Shown here piece after piece: positions 44,615-55,075 of a stretch of 64,000 nucleotides of DNA. Position 1 is the first letter of the stretch; each line of letters opens with the position of its first letter. The notes under the pieces are model-generated. The model did not search any database. It had not been told where the DNA came from and saw only the letters and a program-made list of their open reading frames with translations. Made by a program: the position numbers and the translations under genes. The stretch comes from Stromatinia cepivora (taxonomy: Eukaryota; Ascomycota; Leotiomycetes; Helotiales; Sclerotiniaceae): the NCBI GenBank assembly GCA_014898415.1, contig RCTD01000010.1, positions 868,001 to 932,000 of the forward strand, given 5' to 3'.

Positions 44615-45261
44615 GCACGGATGTGCTTTATCTGCCAGGGATTTACAACCCCAAGGCCAAGTTTTATGGATTCTAGTGTTTTAATTAACACTAGGTGATG
44701 AAACTTAGATCTGCTCAGCATTACACTGTCGCTGGGTGGGTCTCATTCTATTCCTGGGCTAGCCTGGGGTAGGAAGAGGTCCTTTAGTTAATTCATTCAC
44801 TAATACAATAGTTTTGTGAGATCATGTGCATGATAATCTTTGTTTTATGTTAAGCTGAATTTGGAACCTGTTAACAGGAATTAGAGTTCTGTGACTGTAG
44901 ATCACTATGCCCTTTACTTGCCTAGCGTGAACCAGACAATCTTGCGTGACATTTGGTCTTACTTACTATCTAGTCCCTGTTGCTTGCTCTAGCCGAATTG
45001 AAAATACGGACTACTTTGAATACCGGACTCCCTCACAAACATGTCAGGTGCGATGTCATAGTGGGAAGCTAGAATAGGAGGTTAGTCCTAGCCCTCGGCT
45101 AATTAACATCGGCTTATGTAATCTTACATCTATGACGTCTTTTAAACTAATTAGTTTACCCTTTCCACGATCATTGGACCATTTAAGCAGTCTATACGCA
45201 CTATAATGAACTCAAATTTCTTAAGTTTCTCGAAAGAGCATGGAGAGAATTTGTTACTTTC
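44615..45261. other. intergenic between hairpin array and tandem duplication
   Basis: About 650 bp of non-coding DNA, AT-richer than the hairpin array. Nothing recognisable. Confidence 0.5.
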
Positions 45262-45470
45262 TGTTGCATGTCTGGATGCTACCCATTTGAGTTAGTTGAA
45301 CGGAAGAATTTATTTATTAGTTTGAATAAATTGGGGATTAGTTTTATGAAAAATGTGTATAAAAACCGATACTTTTGTTGCACGTCTGGATGCTACCCAT
45401 TAGAGTTAGTCGAACAGAGTAATTCGTTTAATTATTTGAATAAATTGAGGATTAGTTTCAAAAAAAAATT
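45262..45470. repeat. 113-bp tandem duplication
   Basis: Two diverged copies start TGTTGCAYGTCTGGATGCTA at 45262 and 45375. They share ACCCATT-GAGTTAGT-GAAC and TGAATAAATTG-GGATTAGTTT further in. The plus-strand frame stays open through both copies, so the same peptide pattern (SGCYP-ELVE, LNKL-ISF) appears twice, but with no gene context I treat it as non-coding. Confidence 0.75.
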
Positions 45471-46249
45471 GTTCAGCTCCAATTACTAGAACAGTGACAA
45501 TATATTCTGGTGTATTATAATGCATATATGCCTACATAAGTATTAATCTATCACTTGGTAATCTGGCAATTATGGGACCTATGTAATTATCACTGAACTT
45601 TGATCATCGCATACGTCTATACTCATGCTTGCAACACTTGGTCTAACGAGCAATAAGTATCTCATTCTTTCTGTTTCATAGAGATTCCAATATGGAGCCC
45701 CCATTTATAAGGTAGCTCAATTTGAGAAATTCGTAGAAAATTAATCCACATCCAAAAAGCCTCAATGCTATCCCTACTTGCAACTATTGTTTTAAGCCAT
45801 CAGTATAATGCTAACTACATATGGAAGTGGGAGCCGATTTACCATTGTACACAATTTTTCAAGATGGTTATCGAATTCTTGCTAAAGTATTACGATCCCC
45901 AAAGTAGCTTTTGAAATCACCCGTGACCTGATTTATTTTCATATATTCTAAGAAAAACTGATCCGCCACCGCCTCAACCCTTTCAATAACTGCAATGCCG
46001 GGAATCAATATTAGGACAACCTTGAGTCAGACTTTCACATTGTGGTGATATTGTTCAATCGCCGATGCACTATATTGCATATTTCAATAGTGTACTCAAT
46101 ACATTAAGAGCTAATGACACTACCATATTAGTGCTGAAGAAATTCTCATCATTTCACATGACTGACTCCGATAAACTAATACTAGCGTAGCGCAAGGTGT
46201 ATAAGAAGGGCTTCTTTCCCCCGTTCCTCATTTTCTTTTCTTTATCTTC
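45471..46249. other. intergenic before minisatellite
   Basis: About 780 bp, AT-rich, no gene seen. Confidence 0.5.
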
Positions 46250-46870
46250 ATGCTGGATTCTGGATTCTGCATTCTGCATTCTGGACACTGGGCTGGACTC
46301 AATACTGGACTGGATTCAACACTGGATTGTATTCAACACTGAACTGGATTCAATACTGGATTGGATTCAACAAACTCAATAATGGATTGGATTCAACACT
46401 GAACTGTACTCAAGACTGGATTGGATTCGATACTGGACTGGATTCAATACTGGACTGGATTCAACAAACTCAACAATGGATTGGATTCAACACTGAACTG
46501 TACTCAAGACTGGATTGGATTCGATACTGGACTGGATTCAATACTGGACTGGATTCAACAAACTCAACAATGGATTGGATTCAATACTGAACTGTACTCA
46601 AGACTGGATTGGATTCGATACTGGATACTGGATTGGATTCAACACTGAACTGGATTCAATACTGGACTGGATTCAACACTGGACTGGACTCAACACTGGA
46701 CTGGACTCAACACTGGACTGGACTCAACACTGGACTGGATTCGACAGTGGACACTAGATTCTCGACGCTGAATTGATTACTGGCCTTTGTACTGGACTCC
46801 GGATACTGGATTCTGGATTCTGGATTCTCGACAATGCACTGACTACTGGGCTCCGTACTGCCTACTGGAT
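46250..46870. repeat. CTGGATTC / ACTGGACTGGATTCAAC minisatellite
   Basis: A dense minisatellite built on ACTGGACTGGACTCAAC-like 17-nt units and shorter CTGGATTCTGG units. A higher-order period of 94 nt repeats about three times between 46365 and 46640 (the segment with CAACAAACTCAA, CTGTACTCAAGA and GGATTCGATACT). Because the unit length is not a multiple of three and lacks stops, several plus-strand frames stay open; the resulting Asp/Trp/Ile/Gln/Asn-rich peptides are an effect of the repeat and not genes. Confidence 0.9.
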
Positions 46871-49800
46871 GGATTTTTCTGGGGCTCTTTCCATGGATTC
46901 TCCCCCATTTCTTTTAAGAAACTTGGATCTGGATATTTTCCTCTATCTTTTTGGATCAGCCTGGCAAGCTTCCCTCCTTAGGACATGGATGACTTGGATT
47001 TTTCCTTCAATTTTTTAGGATCCTAGATTTTCTCCCCCAATTATTAAGGGCCTTAATCTCCTCTTCTCCCTATTCTTTTAGGATTAATGGACGACAAATT
47101 TCTAGCCCCACTCTTTTCATTGCAATTGCTTACTTGTTTAGTGTTGTGAAGAAGAGAATTTTCCTGGATCTCATATGTCTGTCTTTTTCCTCTGGTATCC
47201 TGGAACCTTATTTCTTCGAGTCATGACGCCATCATGCCATATCTCCACGGTTCGATGACCATTCCATTATTTCCAAGGAAATCGCCCGGAAAATTCAGCT
47301 ATGATAGAACGGTTCCATTATCATATGTATCGGCTTGAGAGGTTAAACTCTTTTGAGTCGAGAAAGATGGTGAAGTCTGATACTAGATCTAAAACAGTCA
47401 AAGGTTTGATATTACCCCTCCCCTTTTGTACACTATATACCATTATTGACTCTACATGTCCTTTTCCATTGATTATCCCACATTGGGATGCTTCTAGTTA
47501 CCACGGTGTCATATGAAATGATAAGATTACTACTCCATCTATTTCGTCGCCACATGCATATGCCGACCACTTCGAGTATGTGGCGATGAAACCGGCAATT
47601 TCGTTTTTCCCTCAAATGATCAAGCTCATCGAAGATGCCATCCAGGTGTTCGTAGCGTCACGGTAAATCAAAATTGGAGGGTTAGCGTGCGTGACTAATT
47701 GTCACGCTAATTTAGGGGATTTTCGCCTAAATGTTAGATTGAGGGCTAATAAAACTGAACACACCAACCACACTTGAGTAGGGACTATCAAAAAAAATTT
47801 TCATCCAATGATATTATCCGGCTCTAAGGTATGCGCCTTTTATCTGAATACGAGGGAAGAACTAACCACGAATTTCTCCAATCTTGAATCGGCGATGTGG
47901 AGCCAACGAATGCTGTCACGGTAGAAGAGACTACGTTTTAGGTGACTCGGACGCTTGTGAGAACTGCATGAATTATTACCGGCAATTACTTCTTGAAGGC
48001 TAATTCGTGCTGATTGTGTAGATGCCGGTCTATTCGCCCCATGTCTTGATTAATTAAGTATGCATCACGATATCAAAGGCCGAAGTGAACACATCTTTAC
48101 ATACATTATAGTTCCTAGTTTATACGACTCCGAAACCACACCAGTAGGACTAGCCCAGAATTTTTCATTAGCTTGACTACTAACACGAAGAATATTTAGG
48201 GAAACTCGACATTACATACACAAACACCTCATTGCCCACCACCAATCTCTTTTGTTCGAGGCCGGCGCCCGTCATATCCTCTTCCGGTCGGGAGAAATAT
48301 ACAAACTATTAATTGGATCGATCTTTTACTTTCTTTACTGGCACCAAGTCCACAATAATGGAAATTCACGACATTCACGTTCTATGCTTGCATAAAAGCT
48401 GGAATTGGACTATTATCAATACTCGTACGTCATACGCCCGCGAGACAAATCAATCTCGTGGCATCATCTCTACCTCCATTATATATTGCCACTCCTTTTT
48501 TCTCGGAATGTCCACGGCAAAACTCAAAAGTCGAGAAATATATATTACGCACCATTATTTATTCAATCAAGCGTGACTGTTTTCCGCAGTCAACTTGGCC
48601 ACTACTCGACTCGTATTGCCAGAGAGTCTTGATATCCAAATTAGGTTGACACCTAGCGCTCTTACCTGCCATAGTTGATTTCATTTATTGGCCTTGAAGA
48701 GACTAGTCAAGAAATCGAGTGTTCTGACCGGAGACGCCATCGTATTTTTTCGTGTGCATGTTTCCGATGATGAGCATATGAAGGGGGATTTTTTGTTTGC
48801 AGTTACATTGGCACTGGAGAGAATTCGTGAGTATGAGGCAGCCTTTGGAGTCGAAGACAACAAAATTCACAAATGTAAATAGTAAATGGCAAATGGTATA
48901 AAGTCACCCCTCGGTGAGAAATTAACTAAGAATCTACCTCTAACTTTTTAACCAAGAATTCGAGACAAGTATGTTTGCAGTGCCATCAAATTGTGTCTTT
49001 TCAAATCAGTCTAAGTATATCAAGAACAGAATTGAACTTCGAATCCCAATACTTCGTCGGATATGTGTATTCCTCTGAGTCTGTGTGAACTACCGTTTCG
49101 CAACAGCTCTGATTGGTACTAAACCCCTCGGTACATATAAATGTGCCCATTTCGAGCTACAGATTGCTTGGGCTAGCTTCTCACAATCGCTGTTCCTCTC
49201 GCAATTTTACTGGTTTCCTCTATATTATGACGTCAATTTCGAGATTGAACAGACATGCAACATAATGAAATCCAACGGTCCAGACCCTTCCGGATCTGAT
49301 GCTCATCATGCTAGTCTAGAACCAGAAACTAATTCTCGCTATTTTCACGTGTAGGGATAAATTTAGGGCTGGGGCAAGATCAAATGCCGGGCTAAGTATT
49401 GACTGGAACATATAGCTACGATATAGCTACGAGGCTAATTCTGAGCTTATTCATCATGCTTTCTAGAGGGGCTTAGTCATGAAACTTCTAAACGCATTTG
49501 TGAGTATGACAGTGTCACGTTTGAGCTACATTAATTATTGAAATGCGATTCGAAGTAAGGAAAAATGGAGAGTCAGCTTCCGTTTGAGAGTGCTATAGGC
49601 GAAGCTTACAAATAATTCTCCTCAGAAGTAGAAGGGAAACATTGATCTGGGGCTCTACAAGGTTTGTCCTTTAATTCTCAGATTTGTACTTTCCTTGGTA
49701 CTTACACCATAAGAATAAGATGCTTAGGGTTGTACATTGGTAAAACCTCAGAAGGCATTGGTTAAAATTCGACTAGCAGAATTGTGTTGGCTTGTGTGTA

Positions 49801-51011
49801 GTGTAATATTGCTAAGAATTTTGCATTGCGTTTGAATGCAAGCGGCGCTATCATATTGAACACACTGGCCGGACCCTAATTTGATGATATGTGAAAGAGG
49901 GGAAAGTTAGGAACTAAAATGGCTACAAAAATTGCGAGCAACCAGGCAAGTAGAGTATCCATAAACTAGAATGAAAAGTCTCAAGCATGTACGCTGCATT
50001 GGGTTACTGCATATCCGCAATTCTTTCCAACATCTCGAATTTGACTGAAACATATGGGAAGAACCAATGATGTTGCGAGCGCAAAGAGGCAGTCAGTATT
50101 GTGAGTTTTCTAGCTGTGTTCTAGATCGTACCTAGTATATGACAACTAATTTCTCTTATTTTGATCATTGAATAAGGTTGTAGGATTTGTCCATTCCCCA
50201 ATCCCTCTTGGTAATCATATCCATACCTCCTTTTAATCACTTAAGCGACTAAATATGAGGATGGATCAAAGACGGGAGGGGGCAGGCTGGAGGCGTAGAA
50301 CGAGGGAATAATGGTTTTTAACTTCCAAGGCATAGAAAGGAGGACGATTGGTGTCGAAGAAATGAAGGCACAAAATTGTAGAGGGGTTTTGACTCCATCG
50401 AAGCCCCTTCGAAGCGTGATGGGAATATATAAATAGACAACCTCGTACCATATATCATTTTTCAGTAGTCATCAATAAGACGAAAATATAAAATATATCT
50501 TCATTTACAAAAGCCGACCAGAGTTCTTCCAGTACTACATCTCGTCGATGCAGCAGATCAAGAATCCAGGAAAGAGCGGAGAGGGCAATTGAAGGATGCC
50601 ATGACGACATCTTGTGCTGGGAGGGAGGCAGAAATTTGCGTGACATTTGCTATGCCCCTCCTATCGATGCAGTGAATACAATACCGGCGACCGGAAAAAG
50701 TTCTAAAAGTGCGTATTGTCTACCTATGGCGCCTTTTTGTGACATTCTTGCATATTTGACGTGGTGAATGCATATGCAGGTACGAGACAAGGCAAGGGTG
50801 GCGATAACCTAAGCGCGACTTAATCATTACCAATCTAGCGGTCTACGACCCCGCATTCTCAGTAATCAATCGGCAACCCCCACCTGGTATCCCGAAAAGA
50901 TGGAGGCTTTGGACTCAATATATATCTCTTGCTCTACCTCCTTCTATACCTGCTAACATCTGCCAATCTAGCTTTAAGGATTTCCTTCTCTTCTCACCTT
51001 CTCCATACCTC
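46871..51011. other. long gene-empty interval
   Basis: About 4.1 kb with no intact gene. Minor items: an 8-bp inverted repeat (TTAGCGTG/CACGCTAA) near 47682-47711, and an exon-like plus-strand frame at 48688-48882 without a good ATG (VKKSSVLTGDAIVFFRVHVSDDE, then FLFAVTLALERIREYEAAF) that may be a gene remnant I cannot identify. A TATATAAATAG stretch at 50427-50437 is isolated. From 50700 the DNA is upstream sequence of the dioxygenase gene. Confidence 0.45.
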
Positions 51012-52041
51012 ATGCGCGTCCTTCATCGAGCTACAACCCTGTTGAACGCTGTCTGCCACCAATACAGTAATATATTCCTACCCACCTGTCTTGTTCCCGT
51101 CTCCTCATTCTCCACCCCAATCTCAAGCATGTCGACTTCAAGCTCCAATCCTATTGCTCCAGTGATAGCTGTCTGCCATGGCGGTGGTCCTATGCCCGTT
51201 ATTAATGATCCTGGGCATGCCGACCTCATAAAGTCCATGAGCACGCGTATTCCCGAAATACTCGGCATCTCGCCCAATTCTTCCACTTCGAAGCCCCCAA
51301 AGGCTATTGTATTAGTTACTGCGCATTGGGCTGAAACACGTCCTCATATAAGTAGTGCTGAGCACCACGATTTATTGTATGATTACTCTGGATTTCCACC
51401 TGAAACATATAAATTGAAGTACCCCGCACCCGGAAGTCCAGAAGTAGCGAAAGAGGTTTTCGAGCTGTTGGATGGGGCAGGATTGAAACCGGTGTTAGAC
51501 GAGAAGAGAGGTTCGATTTCTCGTTAGCATATCTTTGATTTATATAACTAACCACAATCTTCGAAAAGGATGGGACCACGGCTTATTCGTTCCTCTCCTT
51601 CTCATTTCTCCCGCAGCTCAAATCCCCGTCGTTCAAGTCTCGGTCCTACGATCGAATTCCCCTGCCGAACATTATGCCATGGGCCAAGCTCTTGCACCTT
51701 TACGGTCCCGTGGAATCACCATTATTGGTAGCGGCATGCCAACATTTCACAACCTCCGTCTCATGTTCTCTGGTATCGCGAATACTCCTGCATTTATAGC
51801 ACGCAATAAAGAATGGTCATATCGCTTGACTGAAACATTAAAAATATCCGATGCTGAACAACGGGGGAAAAAACTAGAAGACTGGAGGAATTGGACCGGG
51901 GCTGAGGATGCGCATCCTGAGAGGGGTCAGGAACATTTCTTGCCACTGATTGTATGCGCAGGGGCTGGAGGCAATGAATCGGGTAAAGGCTGGGTGGATG
52001 ACGTTATGGGTTCACCACAATGGTCATATTATTGGGATTGA
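51012..52041 (+). CDS. LigB-type extradiol dioxygenase, 4,5-DOPA dioxygenase-like
   Basis: A class III non-heme-iron extradiol ring-cleaving dioxygenase of the DODA group (PF02900), which opens catechol rings such as DOPA. Exons are 51012-51510 and 51569-52041 (323 aa); the 58-nt intron has GTTCGA and a good AACTAAC branch. Family motifs: HGGGPMPV with the metal histidine, TAHWAE, HDLLYDYSGFPPETYKLKYPAPG, GWDHGLFVPLLL across the splice junction, then GSGMPTFHNLR and QEHFLPLIVCAGA. Two starts are possible: 51012 gives a ~39-residue extension with hydrophobic stretches (targeting peptide?), while ATG 51129 gives the usual ~285-aa enzyme. The natural substrate in fungi is generally unknown; some make betalamic-acid or muconate-type products. 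The gene stands alone between two intergenic regions. Confidence 0.92.
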
Positions 52042-53130
52042 GGGTTTGTAACATGGCTCTTTGATAATATGGCTGAGCAATAGAAATTTGAGGCAATATT
52101 CCGTAAAATATTGGTCATTCATGAATAGTAGGTGTAATAAATTTACTTCTACTCCAACAATGAATAGACCTTTGAACAAGAGTATCTAGTACCGAAAGGA
52201 ACAACACAACTTTGGTACAAATCAGAATTACAAGTTAGACCAGGATATGTTTCGCAGTTCGAAGCGTCTATTCTTCTTTCTTGTACGCTGTTCGTCTTCG
52301 TCAAAATTGCTACAAAACAAGCCTCAATACATAAGCTCAGGAAATATCACACCGCTGAAAGTTTCCAACATGTGAATATGGAGGGGAAAAAATAGTAAAA
52401 TGATAGAGAAAATGGAGGAAGTGGCAAAGATATGTAAGACCAAGCTCGAGAACCCAAAAGCAATAAGAAATAATGGGAGTTTTTGAAACTGGATATAATA
52501 AGGTGGGGGATGAGGATAATCAAGGGAGAATGGACCATTAATGGGTCTTGGAGCTCATTATACGCAAAGAATAGCTAGGCTAGGGGGAAAATAGTATCTT
52601 CCTTGATGATAATCTTGCCTCGAGTGGTTTGGAATCAATGGCCCATTTAAGATAATCTTACATCTCTCAGTCGGTGTCACTGCATGAAACCTATCGGGAG
52701 CCAGCGGAGGAAATAACATGTTCAATATACTTCTTTTTTCAAATGCTTGTTTGTCCTGAAGCATGCTATTCATATGGGTTACTCGGATCTGCTATCAGAT
52801 TTTCAAAGTACCACTTTGAGAGAGTCGCACACCCGGCAAGTTTATTCAAGAGTCTATGCTTGTGAAGATAATCATCGCTAGGCCAAACTTACTCAGATCC
52901 TATACAAAGTCCCAGATATCAAACCTATCCAAGAAGATTTTGTATAGCATGTGATAACTCTCGAGTGTAGTTGGAGGTACTAATGTGGAGATTAGATTAT
53001 ACTAGTCGTGGATAGTATAATAGGTGTGGAAGCTGCTGTGCTAATCACAAGGAAGATCATGTCGATTTCGCAAAAATATACTGTTAATGCGTCGATTCCG
53101 ATAGTACTAGCAATATCTCTATCCCAGCCA
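52042..53130. other. intergenic
   Basis: About 1.1 kb downstream of the dioxygenase. No gene is recognisable; the open frames are AT-rich and overlapping. Confidence 0.5.
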
Positions 53131-53991
53131 TCATTGAAAGCGAACGCAGTATGTTGTTGTGAACAGTTTTACCAAGGAATTTATCGTAGTTCTTGCCATA
53201 GTTTTAGTACGAGAGCCCGAGGTAATTGGTAGATCTGGGGATTGAGGGGCTTTTGCTTGATGCTTGAGTAGATGTACTCGGAAGCTGCAGATATCAACGT
53301 GGGATTTGATGTAGAAATTGACGCTTGGGAAGTAGTGGAAGATGCTAGGCTCGATGGAATGATGGAAGACGAGGCTATTTGCGTTGTGGGAGGTACACTT
53401 GTGGAGATGCGCTTGAGTCATTTGAACTCTTTCATGAACAACGGGTTGGAGGATACGTAGACTTTTGGAAGATCAAGTGACATATGGGTCGGTAGTATTG
53501 TCCATGACCACAGAGGGCATGGATTGCTGAATATCGTACCATGAAGTTCGCGCTGTATTCCACTCAAGGAAATTGTCACCAGTGGCTGAAGCAGTAGTTA
53601 CTATAGCATCTGACGTTTCCAATCCAGTCAGAGAAGCCGAACAGGAACTTTCGGTTGGGCACAAAGTTGTGATAGTGGATATGGATTCCATGCTAACCAC
53701 CGGAGGCTGGAAACGGAATATGAAGTATCGCAGGCGCTTCTTATCAAATTAGAACAAGAGCTACTCTAGTTGACTCGCTGATTTCAAATCTGTATCGGAA
53801 GATACGAAAATCACGAGCTCCGCTGAATCATCCCTAGAATCTCCGGCAGAGTTCAAAATAACCAATAGCTTATTACTCGAAAACTCCCAGAGGAGAGCTG
53901 ATCCTAAATGGCGGGGAGGAAGTATACAGGACCTAAAGAAGATTTTAGTTTGATTCCCGCAGAGGAGATGCTTAAACCCCGAAAACACCAT
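53131..53991 (-). pseudogene. possible decayed Ser/Thr-rich surface-protein gene
   Basis: Read on the minus strand, successive frames give a segment with STITTLCPTESSCSASLTG and TTASATGDNF (53700-53473), then in another frame VPPTTQIASSSIIPSSLASS and TTSQASISTS (about 53400-53290). A hydrophobic stretch follows near 53100-53030. This is the composition of a fungal cell-surface or mucin-like protein with Ser/Thr linker and membrane helix, but the frames do not join with any convincing splice sites and include stops. It may be a broken gene or one with introns I cannot resolve. Confidence 0.25.
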
Positions 53992-55075
53992 TATACCAGA
54001 AATAACAAAGCCAAGACCGAGATTCCCAGCACCTAACTACCACTGCCGAACAGAATCACCAATATACAGAGAGAATAATCAGCCAGCCATCCATACGAAT
54101 CATGAGTGAGATGCCTGCAATACATCAGAGATCATAGTAGACATCACCTTTTCCCAATCTATCACAACAATGACGAACTGAGACTCCATGAATATATAAT
54201 ACTAACTGCCCATGGTAGAAGCTCTTACTATTCTCATACCATCCCCAGAACTCACATCACGGTAGGCATTCAATACCACTTATTCCGGTGCGACGCACTG
54301 AAAAAAAAAACATAAGGGGAGATATATCAAATTGAGTTCATCGTGAACCCAGCCAAACACGAGAGATTCCAGGACGACACCATGTATAATATGATAAACC
54401 ATGAAACCCTAATATGCACCCGCCGAAAGGTTCAAAAAAGGAGACCTGTACATGTACAGTATTCATCACCATGACGAAGCGAATTGTAATCATAGCTATG
54501 AGTTTAAAGTTAAAGTGACGAAAGTGATAGTGGTAGACCATAATCATATCATTCAAAGTATTTTTTGAAGTAACCGTGAAAACACGACGTGTACAAGTAT
54601 TTCAATACTTGCCTCGAATTCTTAGTTGAAGTGATGAAGTTGAATTGATGAATTCATCACTAGGTATCTAATTCAAAACGCAAAACATTGAATTTAAAAG
54701 ATTTGATAGTATCGTACGTAGGTAATTATCTAGGTACAGAGTAAGTCTTTCCTACAAAGACGATAGTTATGGTAATGGTATTCTAGGTATTCAAGGATTC
54801 CTAGGTCAATGGGTGCTTGCTCTTTCCCATTCATTTCCTCAATTCTTCTCCTCTTCTCGTTTCCCTATTCCAAATCGCCTTTGAGGCCCCATTTTCATAT
54901 ACAAAGCTTTTAATCATACAACTGTAATGATAATGCATCCACCCAACCAGCCAATCAATCAATCAAATAAAAATGCCAGGAAGAATTTCTTAGGTATTCG
55001 CAAACGCCAAAACTCCACATGAATCATATCATCTCATCCCATCGTATCCATACCCCTATCCCTATCCTTCATCCT
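53992..55075. other. intergenic, 3' flank of the NIPA gene
   Basis: About 1.1 kb. It contains an A10 run at 54301-54310 and AT-rich stretches. Nothing coding. Confidence 0.5.

Noticed and set aside
44288..44698. Open frames running through the hairpin array on both strands
   Set aside because: Stem covariation ignores codon positions, and the frames change between copies; G/A-rich spacers simply lack stops.
46197..46757. Four plus-strand open frames of 61-87 codons
   Set aside because: They are by-products of the CTGGATTC minisatellite, which lacks stop codons in several frames.
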